DNA of 56,642 bases from Acidobacteriota bacterium (GTDB lineage Bacteria; Acidobacteriota; Thermoanaerobaculia; UBA5066), in NCBI GenBank assembly GCA_029567505.1, contig JAKPXO010000266.1:1-56642 (forward strand), in the 5' to 3' direction. Below the pieces are notes generated by a model that worked only from the letters and a program-made list of their open reading frames with translations, did not search any database and was not told the origin of the DNA. Both the position numbers and the translations under genes were made by a program. Shown piece by piece: positions 7,762-16,871 of this stretch. Every line of letters begins with the position of its first letter. Positions within the stretch are counted from its first letter, which is position 1.

Positions 7762-8861
7762 GGAGCGCCCCGCTCCTCGCGACGGCGTTCGCGCTCTCTG
7801 CGCCGCTCGCGGCTCAGGCGCCCCGCCCCGGTCTGCCCGAGGCGACGGTGCCGCCGCCGATCGTCCTCACGACGTCCGCCGACCGGACGCAGGCCGCCGT
7901 CGGAGAGCCGGTGACGCTCGTCTACTCCGCGCGCATTCCCGAGGGGGCCGACCTGCGGCTGACGCACCTCGTCTCGCCGAAGCGGCCCGAAGGCCAGCCC
8001 GCCACGGCCGGCTTCGCCCTCGATTTCGAGCCGGTCGGTCCGGCGGTGGCGGAGCAGGTGAAGGGGGGCGGGGGCCGCGTCGACGTCCGCCAGACCGTCC
8101 GCGTCGCCGCGTTCGTTCCGGGCGACACGATCGTCCCCGGTCCGGTCTTCTCGTACCGTACCCCCGACGGCTCGACGGCGGTCCTGCGCGCGCCGGGCGT
8201 CGCGCTCACGATCGCCTCCCGCCTCCCCGAGGGCGAGGACCCCGAGAAGCTCGCCCCGAAGCCGGCCCGCCCCGTCCGGATCCCCGCCCGAAGCCCCTGG
8301 TTCTGGGCGGCGATCGCCGCGGCCGTCCTCGCCGTGGCCGGGCTCGTGACGTGGCTCGTGCGTCGCCGGAAGAAGGGGCCGGAGGCCGGAACCGTCGTCG
8401 CTCCTCCTCCCGTCCCGCCCGACGCCGAGCTCGAGGCCGCGCTCGCGGCGCTCGCGGCCCGCGCCACCACGCTCGACGGCGACCCGCGCCCGTTCTTCAC
8501 CGACCTGACGCACGCCGCCAAGCGCTTCCTCGAGCGGCACCTCGAGGAGCCGGTCCTCGAGTGGACGACGTTCGAAACGGTCCGCCGCCTCCGCGAGCTC
8601 GGTGCCGAGCCACCCCGGGAGGTCGCTCTCGCCGAGCTCCTCATGGGGGCCGACCGGGTCAAGTTCGGCCGCGCGGGCGCGACGGCCGCGGAAGCCGCGC
8701 GAGCGCTCGAAGGGGCCCGCCACCTCCTCGCGTGGGGCCGGACGCGGATGGCCGCCCGGGCCGCGGCGGAGCGGGAAGCCGCGAAGACCGCGAAGGCCCA
8801 GAGGCCGCCGGCGCCGGCGAAGGCTCCGGGCGCCTCGAGGCCGGCGGGAGGCGCGCGATGA
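7758..8861 (+). CDS. Membrane-anchored BatD-like protein with short ectodomain
   Basis: This 367-residue protein has a signal peptide (cleavage near AAQA, about residue 21) and a periplasmic beta-rich domain (about 35-160). A single transmembrane helix (about 178-196, followed by RRRKK) leads to a cytosolic helical domain (about 215-330) and an Ala/Lys/Pro-rich tail. The layout matches the protein often found between DUF58 and VWA genes in MoxR clusters, and resembles a shortened BatD. Its ATGA overlaps on both sides suggest strict co-translation. A role in presenting or anchoring a VWA partner is inference. Confidence 0.75.
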   Translation: MRSAPLLATAFALSAPLAAQAPRPGLPEATVPPPIVLTTSADRTQAAVGEPVTLVYSARIPEGADLRLTHLVSPKRPEGQPATAGFALDFEPVGPAVAEQVKGGGGRVDVRQTVRVAAFVPGDTIVPGPVFSYRTPDGSTAVLRAPGVALTIASRLPEGEDPEKLAPKPARPVRIPARSPWFWAAIAAAVLAVAGLVTWLVRRRKKGPEAGTVVAPPPVPPDAELEAALAALAARATTLDGDPRPFFTDLTHAAKRFLERHLEEPVLEWTTFETVRRLRELGAEPPREVALAELLMGADRVKFGRAGATAAEAARALEGARHLLAWGRTRMAARAAAEREAAKTAKAQRPPAPAKAPGASRPAGGAR

Positions 8862-9901
8862 GCCTCCTTTCGACCGTCCTCCCGCCCGGACTCGCGTTCC
8901 GGGACCCGCTCGTCCTCCTTCTCCTGCTCCCAGTCCCTCTCGCCGTCGCGCTCCGGATCGCGCGGGAGCGGAAGGGGGACACGGCCCTCGTCGTCCCGAC
9001 ACTGGCGTTCGTGGCGAAGGTGAAGCCGGGGTGGCGGGTGCGTCTGCGCCACCTCCCCTTCATCCTCGCCTGCCTCGGGTTCGCGGGCCTCGTCGTCGCC
9101 CTCGCGCGCCCGCGGGTCGGGCTCGAGAGGACCGAGTCGTGGACCGAAGGGGTCGACATCGTCGTCGCGCTCGACGCGTCCGGCTCGATGGCGGCGGAGG
9201 ACTTCAAGCCGAAGAACCGCTTTTTCGTGGCGAAGGCCGCGACGCGGACGTTCGTCGAGGGGCGGCCGCAGGACCGGCTCGGCCTGATCGCCTTCGCGGG
9301 CCGCTCGCGGACCGTCGTGCCGCTGACGACCGACCGCGACATGCTCCTCCAGCGCCTCGCCGCGCTCAACATGGGGGAGCAGGGGGACGGGACCGCGATC
9401 GGGATGGCGCTCGGGAACGCCCTCGCGCGGCTCGGCGCCTCGAAGGCGAAGTCGAAGGTGGTCGTCCTCGTCACCGACGGCGGCAACAACGCCGGCGAGA
9501 TCGACCCCGACACCGCCGCGAACGTGGCGAGGGGGCTCGGCGTCCGCGTCTACACGATCGGGGTCGGCACGGCCGAAGGGCCGGTCGAGATCCCGGTCCC
9601 GGTCCGCGATCCCGAGACCGGGCGCGTCGTGGAGCGCCGCGTCATGGCCGAGGTGGAGGTCGACGAGAAGCTCCTCGGGCGGATCGCGGACGCGACGGGC
9701 GGCCGCTTCTTCCGCGCGACCGACCCCGCGGGCCTCGCCCGGACCTACGCCGAGATCGACCGCCTTGAGAAGACCGAGGTGAAGACGACGACCTACACCC
9801 GCTGGCGTGAGACGTTCCCGCGCGTCGCGCTCCCCGCGGCCGGACTCCTGGCCGCGGCCGCGCTCCTCGGGCTCCTTGCGTTCCCGGTGGCCCCGCGATG
9901 A
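8858..9901 (+). CDS. batA: BatA-like VWA-domain membrane protein
   Basis: This 347-residue protein has the BatA N-terminal region with two membrane segments (about 17-32 and 66-83). Its VWA domain has an intact MIDAS motif DASGSM (106-111) and a later VTDGG. A final membrane helix ends the protein (about 325-345). VWA domains of this type bind metal and protein partners and are the presumed clients of MoxR. In other bacteria Bat proteins are linked to oxygen tolerance and envelope stress. It overlaps its neighbours by ATGA on both sides. BatA rather than BatB is chosen from its first position and the long insert before the last helix. Confidence 0.88.
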   Translation: MSLLSTVLPPGLAFRDPLVLLLLLPVPLAVALRIARERKGDTALVVPTLAFVAKVKPGWRVRLRHLPFILACLGFAGLVVALARPRVGLERTESWTEGVDIVVALDASGSMAAEDFKPKNRFFVAKAATRTFVEGRPQDRLGLIAFAGRSRTVVPLTTDRDMLLQRLAALNMGEQGDGTAIGMALGNALARLGASKAKSKVVVLVTDGGNNAGEIDPDTAANVARGLGVRVYTIGVGTAEGPVEIPVPVRDPETGRVVERRVMAEVEVDEKLLGRIADATGGRFFRATDPAGLARTYAEIDRLEKTEVKTTTYTRWRETFPRVALPAAGLLAAAALLGLLAFPVAPR

Positions 9902-11655
9902 CGGAGCTCTTCCTCTCCCCGGCCTGGCTCTGGGCGACCCTCGGCGGGGCCCTCCTGGCCGCGACGTCCGCGTGGCTCTCCGCGCGCCGCGTCCGCCGGC
10001 GACGGGAGGGGCTCGTCGCGCCGGCCCTCGCCGAGAAGGCCGGGCTCCTCGCGCGCGACCGGTGGACCCCGTTCGCAGCGCTCCTCGCGATCGTCGCGAC
10101 GCTCGGCACCGGGCTCGCCCTGGCCCGTCCCCGCTGGGGGCTCGTCACCGAGACGGTCGAGCGGCGGGGCGCCGACGTCGTCGTCCTCCTCGACACCTCC
10201 GCCTCGATGCGCGCGACCGACGTCACGCCGTCCCGCTTCGTCCTCGCGCGACAGGCGGCGCTCTCCCTCGCGGAGAAGCTGCCGGGCGACCGCCTCGCGC
10301 TCGTCGGCTGCGAGGGGGAGGCGCAGGTCCTCGTCCCGCTCACGCTCGACACGGCGGCGGTGGCGCTCTTCCTCGAGGCGCTCGAGCCCGGAATCGGCGC
10401 GCTCCCCGGCACCTCGCTCGCGGCCGGCCTCGCGGCCGCCGCCGAGCTGATGCCGCCCGGCACCTCCGCGGGCCGACAGGTCGTCGTCCTCTCCGACGGC
10501 GAGGACCTGGAAGGGGGCGTCGACGAGGCGATCACGAAGGCGAAGAGCGAGGGGATCGTCGTCCACGGCGTCTTCGTCGGCGTCGAGGGGCGCGGCGCGC
10601 CCGTCCCCGAGGTCGACGTCGCCGGCCGGCCGACGGGGTTCAAGACGCAGGAGGGAGCGCCCGTCCTCTCCCGTCCCGACCCGGGCCTCCTGAGACGGCT
10701 CGCCGCCGAGACGGGGGGCAGCTTCTCCGTCGTCGCTCCCGGGAGGACTGAGCTCGACGGCGTCGCGCGAGAAATCGACAAGGCCGCACGGCGGCCCCTC
10801 TCCGGGAGCGTCGGGACGAACAGGCGAGAACGTTTCCAGATCCCGCTCGCCGTCGCCGTCGGCGCGCTCGCGCTCCTCCTGATCGGGCCGCTCGGGTTCC
10901 TCCGGCCTCGCCGTGCGCTGAGCGGCGTGGCAGCGGCCCTCTTCCTCCTGCTCTCCGGCGCTTCGTCGGGCCGTCCGCTCCTCGCCCAGAGCCCGCCCAC
11001 GGCGCCCGCGGGAGCCGGCGCGCCGTCCGGTCCCGCGGTCGCGCCGACCCCGGCGTCGCTGAAGGAGAGGGTCCTCTCCCGTCCCCCGTTCACGACGGCA
11101 CGCGGCGAGGCGCTCGCGGGGAGGAAGGCCCTGGAGGAGAAGCGTCTCGACGAGGCGGTGGCCCGGTTCGCACGCGAGGCGGCGCTCGCGCCGAAGGACC
11201 CCGCCGGCAGCTACAACCTCGGCACCGCGCTCTCCCTCGCGGGCCGCGGCGACGAGGCCCTCGCCGCGCTGAAGAAGGCGAAGGGTGCCTCGCGGGGCGA
11301 CGTCGCCGCCGACGCCTCCCACAACGCCGGCACGGTCCTCCTCGCGGGGAAGCAGTGGGAGGCGGCCGCGGCCGCGTTCCGCGACGCGCTCCGGGCCCGG
11401 CCCGGCGACGCGGACGCCGCGTTCAACTACGAGCTCGCGCTCCGGCGGCTCGAGCAGCAGAAGCAGCAGCAGAGACAGCAGCAGGGGGGCGGCCCGCCGC
11501 CCCCGCCGAAGAAGGACGACTTCGAGAAGAAGGCGAAGATGAGCCGCGACAAGGCCGAGCAGCTCCTCCAGGCGATCGCCCGGAACGACCTCGAAGAGCA
11601 GCGAAAGAAAGTCGCCGAGCAGAAGAAGAAGCGGCGCTCCGGGAGGGACTGGTGA
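9898..11655 (+). CDS. BatB-BatC fusion: VWA domain plus TPR repeats
   Basis: This 585-residue protein joins two normally separate proteins. The N-terminal part is BatB-like: two membrane helices (about 8-28, 56-76), VWA with MIDAS DTSASM (99-104) and LSDGED, and a helix near 317-337. A second hydrophobic stretch (about 345-362) follows and leads into an exported domain. That domain has TPR repeats (about 400-510; SYNLGTALSLAGRGDEALAAL and a second copy), the hallmark of BatC. The end is Gln-rich then basic. The TGA overlaps the GTG of batD. The fusion supports BatB and BatC acting as one complex. Confidence 0.87.
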   Translation: MTELFLSPAWLWATLGGALLAATSAWLSARRVRRRREGLVAPALAEKAGLLARDRWTPFAALLAIVATLGTGLALARPRWGLVTETVERRGADVVVLLDTSASMRATDVTPSRFVLARQAALSLAEKLPGDRLALVGCEGEAQVLVPLTLDTAAVALFLEALEPGIGALPGTSLAAGLAAAAELMPPGTSAGRQVVVLSDGEDLEGGVDEAITKAKSEGIVVHGVFVGVEGRGAPVPEVDVAGRPTGFKTQEGAPVLSRPDPGLLRRLAAETGGSFSVVAPGRTELDGVAREIDKAARRPLSGSVGTNRRERFQIPLAVAVGALALLLIGPLGFLRPRRALSGVAAALFLLLSGASSGRPLLAQSPPTAPAGAGAPSGPAVAPTPASLKERVLSRPPFTTARGEALAGRKALEEKRLDEAVARFAREAALAPKDPAGSYNLGTALSLAGRGDEALAALKKAKGASRGDVAADASHNAGTVLLAGKQWEAAAAAFRDALRARPGDADAAFNYELALRRLEQQKQQQRQQQGGGPPPPPKKDDFEKKAKMSRDKAEQLLQAIARNDLEEQRKKVAEQKKKRRSGRDW

Positions 11656-13511
11656 GCCGCCTCCCGCGCGCCGCCGCGCCCCTCGCGGCGCTGGCGGCGC
11701 TTTCTGTCGTCCTCGCAGCAGGCCCGCTCCCCGCCGCGCAGGAGGGACCCGAGGTCCAGGTCGTCGTCGACAACCCTCGTCCCGCCGCCGACGACGTCGT
11801 GAGGCTGACGTACGTCTTCTCCGGCCCCGGCGTCGGAGGCCGGCTGCACGCCCCGGCCGAGCTCCCCCTCCGGAACCTCGTCTCCCTCGGCCCTCCGAGC
11901 AGCCGCACCCAGGCCTCCCTCATCAACGGCGTCTTCTCGCACACCTCGAGCCTCACGTACTTCCTCCGCCCGAGCGGGACAGGCCCCGCCGAGATCGGCG
12001 AGACGACCTTCCGTTTCGGCGAAAAGAAGGAGGTGACCGCGGGGGCCTACCTCCTCGAGGTGGGGCCCGCGCGCCGCGAAGCCGGCGCCCGCACGGCGAT
12101 GCCGCCGCAGGACGAGGACCCGTTCGACCGCCTCCTCCCGCGAAGGGGAGCCCGCCCGGCCGGCGTCGAGCGCGGCCTTCCCTCCGCCGAGCCGATCCTC
12201 GCGTTCGTCGCGACCCCGAGCCGGGAGTCCGCGTACGTCGGCGAGGAGGTGACGATCGCCTACGACCTCGTGACTGAGGCCGAGGTCCAGGGAATCGAGT
12301 ACGTCGAGGCGCCGCAGTTCCCCGGCCTCTGGGCGGAAGACCTCGAGCGGCCGGAGCGCCCGCAGGGGCGGAAGGACACGTTCGAGGGGCGTCCCGTCGC
12401 GCGTTTCACGCTCCTGCGGAAGGCCGTCTCCGGCCTCACGCCCGGCACCGTGACGCTCCCGGCGGCGAAGATCCGGATCGGCGTCCGCGTCGCGCTCGAC
12501 CCCTTCGGGGATCCGTTCGCGATGCTCCGGCCGCGCGTCGTCGAGCGCTCGACGAAGCCGATCACCCTGAAGGTCCTTCCGATCCCCGGACGCCCCGACT
12601 TCAAGGGCCCGGTCGGGCAGTTCGGCGTCACGGCGACGGTCGACCGAAAGCGCGTCCCGGCCGGTGAGGCCGTCACGCTCAAGGTCCGCCTCGCCGGCAC
12701 CGGGAACCTCCGGACCGCGACCGAGACCCCTCACCTCTCGATTCCGGGCGTGAAGGTCTACCCCCCGTCCTCCCGGACCCTTCCGACCCGCGGCGGGACC
12801 AAGGGCGGGACGAGCGCCGAGTGGGACTTCGTCCTCGTCCCGACCGAGGCCGGCAGCCTGGTCGTCCCTCCCGTCTCCTTCGAGGTCTTCGACACCGCCG
12901 AGAAGAAGCTCGTCGCCCGGTCGACGACCCCGATCTCGATCACCGTCGAGGCGCCCGCCCCGGGCGCCGTGATCGCCGAGGGTCCGGCCCCGCTTTCCGC
13001 CGCCTCCCCCGGCGCGGAGGAGGCGGCGACGACCCTCCCGGGCGAGCCGCCCACGCCGACGCCCCTCCCGTCGGCGCGCGAGCTCGCGCAGTCGACGGTC
13101 GCCGTCCCCCTCTGGGTCCTCGTCGCGATCCCGGGCCTGCTCGCCGTCGCAGGGGGCGCCACCTGGGCGGTCCGCCGCCGCTCCCGTGCCCTGGGCGCCA
13201 CCTCGGCCCTCCTCGCCCCGGAGCCGGGGGAGACGAAGGAGCGGGCGGTGGCGCGGGTGGAACGGGCCGTCCGAGGCCACCTCGCCCGCCGGACGGGCGT
13301 CTCCGAGACGGCGCCCGTCGGCGAGCTCCTCGAGGAGCTCGCCGGCCGGGGAGTCGGCCCCGAGCTCCGGGAGGAGGTCCGACAGCTCCTCGCGCAGGTC
13401 GAGTTCCTCCGCTTCGCGCCCCAGCTCGGCGACTACTCCGACGAGCTCGCCCGGCTGCGCGAGAGGGCGCGGGAGGTGCTCGGCCGGGTCCGCGACGAAC
13501 GACGCGGCTAG
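11652..13511 (+). CDS. batD: BatD-like oxygen-tolerance protein
   Basis: This 619-residue protein has a signal peptide (cleavage near AAQ, about residue 31) and a large periplasmic region of repeated beta-sandwich domains (about 35-440). A Pro/Ala-rich linker leads to one membrane helix (about 478-500) and a cytosolic helical domain (about 520-615). This is the BatD layout. GTG 11652 is preferred because it starts a good signal peptide and overlaps the previous stop as GTGA; no ATG fits. It closes the moxR-to-batD run, all on one strand with four successive 4-bp overlaps. Confidence 0.88.
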   Translation: MSRLPRAAAPLAALAALSVVLAAGPLPAAQEGPEVQVVVDNPRPAADDVVRLTYVFSGPGVGGRLHAPAELPLRNLVSLGPPSSRTQASLINGVFSHTSSLTYFLRPSGTGPAEIGETTFRFGEKKEVTAGAYLLEVGPARREAGARTAMPPQDEDPFDRLLPRRGARPAGVERGLPSAEPILAFVATPSRESAYVGEEVTIAYDLVTEAEVQGIEYVEAPQFPGLWAEDLERPERPQGRKDTFEGRPVARFTLLRKAVSGLTPGTVTLPAAKIRIGVRVALDPFGDPFAMLRPRVVERSTKPITLKVLPIPGRPDFKGPVGQFGVTATVDRKRVPAGEAVTLKVRLAGTGNLRTATETPHLSIPGVKVYPPSSRTLPTRGGTKGGTSAEWDFVLVPTEAGSLVVPPVSFEVFDTAEKKLVARSTTPISITVEAPAPGAVIAEGPAPLSAASPGAEEAATTLPGEPPTPTPLPSARELAQSTVAVPLWVLVAIPGLLAVAGGATWAVRRRSRALGATSALLAPEPGETKERAVARVERAVRGHLARRTGVSETAPVGELLEELAGRGVGPELREEVRQLLAQVEFLRFAPQLGDYSDELARLRERAREVLGRVRDERRG

Positions 13512-13520
13512 AATCGAGCC

Positions 13521-14675
13521 GTGGCCGTACCGACGCGGGTCCTTCCTCCGCCGAAGCTCGCGCGCTTCCTGGAGCGCCACCGTCTCCTGGACGAGACGAG
13601 CGGCATCGCCCCGGAGCGGTTCCTCGTCACGCTCGTGAGGAAGGCGCTCGATTTCGTTCCGGCGGAGGCCGCCGTCCTCCTTCTGGACGACCCGGTCGCG
13701 AAAGAGGAAGACCGGTCCCGGAACGAGCTGACCGTGATCGCCTCGGCCGGGGAGATCCGCGATCCCGCCGTCGGGACGCGGGTGAGGCCCGTCGACGGCA
13801 TCGCCGGCTTCACCTACGCGCGCGGGGAGCAGACCGCGGTGAACGAGATCAAGGGGGCCCGTGCCCTCTCCCGCGAGGCGGACGACGTGTTCGGATCGCC
13901 GGTGAGGAACGCTCTCGGAGTTCCCGTCGTCATCGAGTCCCACGTCTGCGGGTCGCTCGTCCTCGTGAACCGGATCGACCCGGCGGGGTTCGACGCGCTC
14001 GACCAGCGCCTCATGTCGCTCTTCGGCGAGACGCTCTCCCTCGCGCTGCAGAACCTCCTCGACGAGAGGCGCGCCCGCGAGGTGGCGCGTCGCGACTCGC
14101 TCACCGCCCTCTACAACGACCGCTACTTCCACAAGAAGCTCCGCCTGGAGATCGACCGCCTTTCCCAGACGCCCGACGGCGACCTGACGCTCCTCTTCCT
14201 CGACTGCGACCACCTCAAGTCGGTGAACGACGAGCACGGGCACCTCGCCGGGAGCCAGATCCTGCGGGAGGTCGCCTTCATCCTCCAGCGCCAGCTCGCC
14301 CAGACGACGTCCCTTCCCTGCCGCTACGGCGGCGACGAGTTCACGGTCATCCTCGTCGACTGCGAGCTCGCGAGGGGGATGGAGATCGGAGAGCGGATCC
14401 GCGCCGCGATCGCCGAATGGACCTTCCTCCCGATGGCGATCGGACCGGGCGAGCCCGCCCTGAACCTGAAGGGCGTCATCACGATGTCGATCGGCGTGGC
14501 GTCCTACCGGCGGCACTGCACGCCGAGCCGTCCGCCGAGCGAGCAGAAGAACGAGATCCTGAAGAAGGCCGACGCCGCCCTCTACGCCGCCAAGGAGGCG
14601 GGCAAGGACTGCGTCGTCGCGGCCCGCCGCGAGAGCGGTCCGCCCTCGATCTCGAACATCGTCCTGAAGAGCTGA
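13521..14675 (+). CDS. Diguanylate cyclase with N-terminal GAF-like domain
   Basis: The protein makes cyclic di-GMP from two GTP. Of its 384 residues, the first 180 form a GAF-like sensor. The GGDEF domain (about 190-370) has the metal-binding aspartate region FLDCDHLKSVND (about 226-237) and an intact active site RYGGDEF (268-274). No RxxD inhibitory site is present at the expected position upstream of GGDEF, so product inhibition through that site is not expected. The start is GTG 13521, 9 bp after the batD stop; no ATG fits. There is no membrane segment, so the sensed signal is cytosolic and unknown. Confidence 0.9.
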   Translation: MAVPTRVLPPPKLARFLERHRLLDETSGIAPERFLVTLVRKALDFVPAEAAVLLLDDPVAKEEDRSRNELTVIASAGEIRDPAVGTRVRPVDGIAGFTYARGEQTAVNEIKGARALSREADDVFGSPVRNALGVPVVIESHVCGSLVLVNRIDPAGFDALDQRLMSLFGETLSLALQNLLDERRAREVARRDSLTALYNDRYFHKKLRLEIDRLSQTPDGDLTLLFLDCDHLKSVNDEHGHLAGSQILREVAFILQRQLAQTTSLPCRYGGDEFTVILVDCELARGMEIGERIRAAIAEWTFLPMAIGPGEPALNLKGVITMSIGVASYRRHCTPSRPPSEQKNEILKKADAALYAAKEAGKDCVVAARRESGPPSISNIVLKS

Positions 14676-14705
14676 GCGCCTCCGGGGCGCTGCTAACATG
14701 CGGAG

Positions 14706-14726
14706 CCGGCCCCGGGACGGGGCCGG
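14706..14726 (+). terminator. Perfect 9-bp hairpin before the lysine aminotransferase gene
   Basis: The arms at 14706-14714 and 14718-14726 pair perfectly with a 3-nt loop. It sits 30 bp after the diguanylate cyclase stop and 5 bp before the ribosome site of the next gene. It could terminate upstream transcription or fold in the 5' leader of the aminotransferase mRNA; the sequence does not decide between these. Confidence 0.5.
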
Positions 14727-14740
14727 ACGGCGGAGGGACC

Positions 14741-16090
14741 ATGTCGTCGAGCGTCATCCCCGGTATCGGCCCGAAGAACGTCCTCGAATCGCTCGGCCGC
14801 CACATGCTCGTGGACGGCTACCACGTCGTGATGGACCTCGAGCGCTCGCACGGGAGCTTCATCTACGACAGCCGCCACGACGTCGAGATCCTCGACCTCT
14901 TCTCCCATTTCGCCACGATCCCGGTCGGCTACAACCACCCGAGCCTGAAGGAGCCCTCCTTCCTCGAGGAGCTCCGCCGCGCCGCGCTCACGAAGCCGGC
15001 GAACAGCGACATCTACACCGAGGAGATGGCCCGCTTCGTCGAGACGTTCGCCCGGGTCGCGGTCCCGCCGAGCCACTCCGAGCACCTCTTCTTCGTCGAA
15101 GGGGGCTCCGTGGGCGTCGAGAACGCGCTCAAGGCCGCCTTCGACTGGAAGGTGCGGAGGAACTTCCGGAAGGGCTACCGGCGCGAGGTCGGCCAGCAGG
15201 TCGTCCACTTCGAGCAGGCCTTCCACGGGAGGACCGGCTACTCGCTCTCCCTGACGAACACGGCCGACCCGCGGAAGACGATGTACTTCCCGAAGTTCCG
15301 CTGGCCGCGGATCGTCAACCCGAAGCTCCGCTTCCCCGTCGACGCGGCCGAGCTCGAGCGCGTCGAGAAGGTCGAGTCCCTCGCGATCGCGCAGGTGAAG
15401 CAGGCCCTCGTCGAGAATCGCGACGACCTCGCGGCGCTGATCATCGAGCCGATCCAGGCCGAGGGGGGCGACAACCACTTCCGGACCGAGTTCCTCGCGG
15501 CGCTCCGGCAGCTCTGCGACGAGAACGAGATGCTCCTCGTCTGCGACGAGGTGCAGACGGGCGTCGGCCTGACCGGGAGCATGTGGGGCTTCCAGACGAT
15601 GGGCGTCGTCCCCGACCTTTTCGCGTTCGGCAAGAAGATGCAGGTCTGCGGCTTCGCGTCGAACGGCCGGATCCTGGACGAGGCCGAGAACGTCTTCACC
15701 GTCTCCTCGCGGATCAACTCCACGTGGGGCGGGAACCTCGTCGACATGGTCCGCGCCCGGAAATACCTCGAGATCATCGAGGAGGAGAAGCTCGTCGAGA
15801 ACGCCCGGGCCGTCGGGACGGTCCTCCTCGAGGAGCTCGCCGCGCTCTCCGCCGAGTTCCCCGGGAAGGTGACGAACGTCCGCGGGAGGGGCCTCTTCAT
15901 CGCGTTCGACCTGCCGGACGGCGCGACGCGCGGGAACGTCCTCTCGACGATGCTCCAGAAGCACCACGTCATGGCTCTCGCGTGCGGGGAGAGCTCGATC
16001 CGCCTCCGCCCCGCGCTGACGCTCGGCCGCGACGAGGCCCTCCTCGGCGTGAAGCGCCTCCGCGCCGCGCTCGCCGAGGTCCTCGGCTGA
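14741..16090 (+). CDS. lat: L-lysine 6-transaminase
   Basis: This PLP enzyme moves the epsilon-amino group of lysine to 2-oxoglutarate, giving 2-aminoadipate 6-semialdehyde, in lysine catabolism or stress-linked pools. Its 449 residues equal the length of the mycobacterial enzyme. Key sites are VCDEVQTG (267-274, PLP ring Asp269), the PLP lysine in FAFGKKM (Lys298/299) and IIEPIQAEGG (234-243) with the glutamate switch region. ATG 14741 follows CGGAGGGA. It is alone, without a semialdehyde dehydrogenase nearby, so the downstream route must be encoded elsewhere. A generic class III aminotransferase is the alternative, but the N-terminal segment resembles LAT. Confidence 0.9.
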   Translation: MSSSVIPGIGPKNVLESLGRHMLVDGYHVVMDLERSHGSFIYDSRHDVEILDLFSHFATIPVGYNHPSLKEPSFLEELRRAALTKPANSDIYTEEMARFVETFARVAVPPSHSEHLFFVEGGSVGVENALKAAFDWKVRRNFRKGYRREVGQQVVHFEQAFHGRTGYSLSLTNTADPRKTMYFPKFRWPRIVNPKLRFPVDAAELERVEKVESLAIAQVKQALVENRDDLAALIIEPIQAEGGDNHFRTEFLAALRQLCDENEMLLVCDEVQTGVGLTGSMWGFQTMGVVPDLFAFGKKMQVCGFASNGRILDEAENVFTVSSRINSTWGGNLVDMVRARKYLEIIEEEKLVENARAVGTVLLEELAALSAEFPGKVTNVRGRGLFIAFDLPDGATRGNVLSTMLQKHHVMALACGESSIRLRPALTLGRDEALLGVKRLRAALAEVLG

Positions 16091-16109
16091 GGCGGTCGAC
16101 GCGCCCCGC

Positions 16110-16859
16110 ATGACGGCCGCCCGGGGAGCCTCGTGCCGCGCGAGGCTCCTCGCCCTCGGGGCGGCGGCCCTCGCCGCGCTGCTCCTCGGCGTTTTCGTCC
16201 CGGTCCCGCGGATCGTCGCGCTCCGCTTCGGGCCGCCGTCGTCGACGGCGTTCCTCGAGGCCCGCCGCGAGCGGCTTCGCGCCGAAGGACGGAACGCCCG
16301 GATCGACCGCCGCCCCGTTCCCCTCGAGAAGGTCTCCCCGCACCTCGTGACCGCCGTCCTCGTCTCCGAGGACGCCCGGTTCTTCGAGCATCACGGTATC
16401 GACTGGAGCGCCGTGAAGGCCGCCCGGACGCGGAACCGGCGTTTCCCGAAGCGCCGGCCGCTCGGGGCCTCGACGATCACGCAGCAGCTCGCCAAGAACC
16501 TCTTCCTCTCCCCTTCGCGGTCCTGGCTCCGGAAGGGGCGCGAGGCGGCCGTCGCGACGGCGATGGAGCTCCTCCTGCCGAAGCGGACGATCCTCGAGCA
16601 CTACCTCTCGGGAATCGAGTGGGGGGAGCGCGTCTGGGGCTGCGAGGCGGCCGCCCGGACCTACTTCGGCCGACCGGCGTCGGCCCTGACGCGCGAGCAG
16701 GCCGCCTGGCTCGCCGCGATGATCCCCGGGCCCCGCGTCTACCTCGCGCACCCGATCCGCCATCAGCGCCGAGCCGCCCGAATCCTGGCCCGGATGCGCC
16801 GCGCCGGGGACGTCCGGCCGCTGCTCCTCGAGGAGGCCGACGATCCGCCCGCGCGGTAA
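16110..16859 (+). CDS. mtgA: Monofunctional biosynthetic peptidoglycan transglycosylase
   Basis: This inner-membrane GT51 glycosyltransferase polymerises lipid II into glycan strands. It has 249 residues with one N-terminal membrane helix (about 13-32). The GT51 motifs are in order: SEDARFFEHHGIDW (86-99, catalytic Glu87), GASTITQQLAKNLFLS (119-134), RKGREA (141-146) and KRTILEHYLS (158-167). No transpeptidase domain follows, so it is the monofunctional MtgA type. It starts a run with the lipoprotein, MEMO-like and glycogen synthase genes. Confidence 0.94.
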   Translation: MTAARGASCRARLLALGAAALAALLLGVFVPVPRIVALRFGPPSSTAFLEARRERLRAEGRNARIDRRPVPLEKVSPHLVTAVLVSEDARFFEHHGIDWSAVKAARTRNRRFPKRRPLGASTITQQLAKNLFLSPSRSWLRKGREAAVATAMELLLPKRTILEHYLSGIEWGERVWGCEAAARTYFGRPASALTREQAAWLAAMIPGPRVYLAHPIRHQRRAARILARMRRAGDVRPLLLEEADDPPAR

Positions 16860-16871
16860 GATTTGAGGGCA

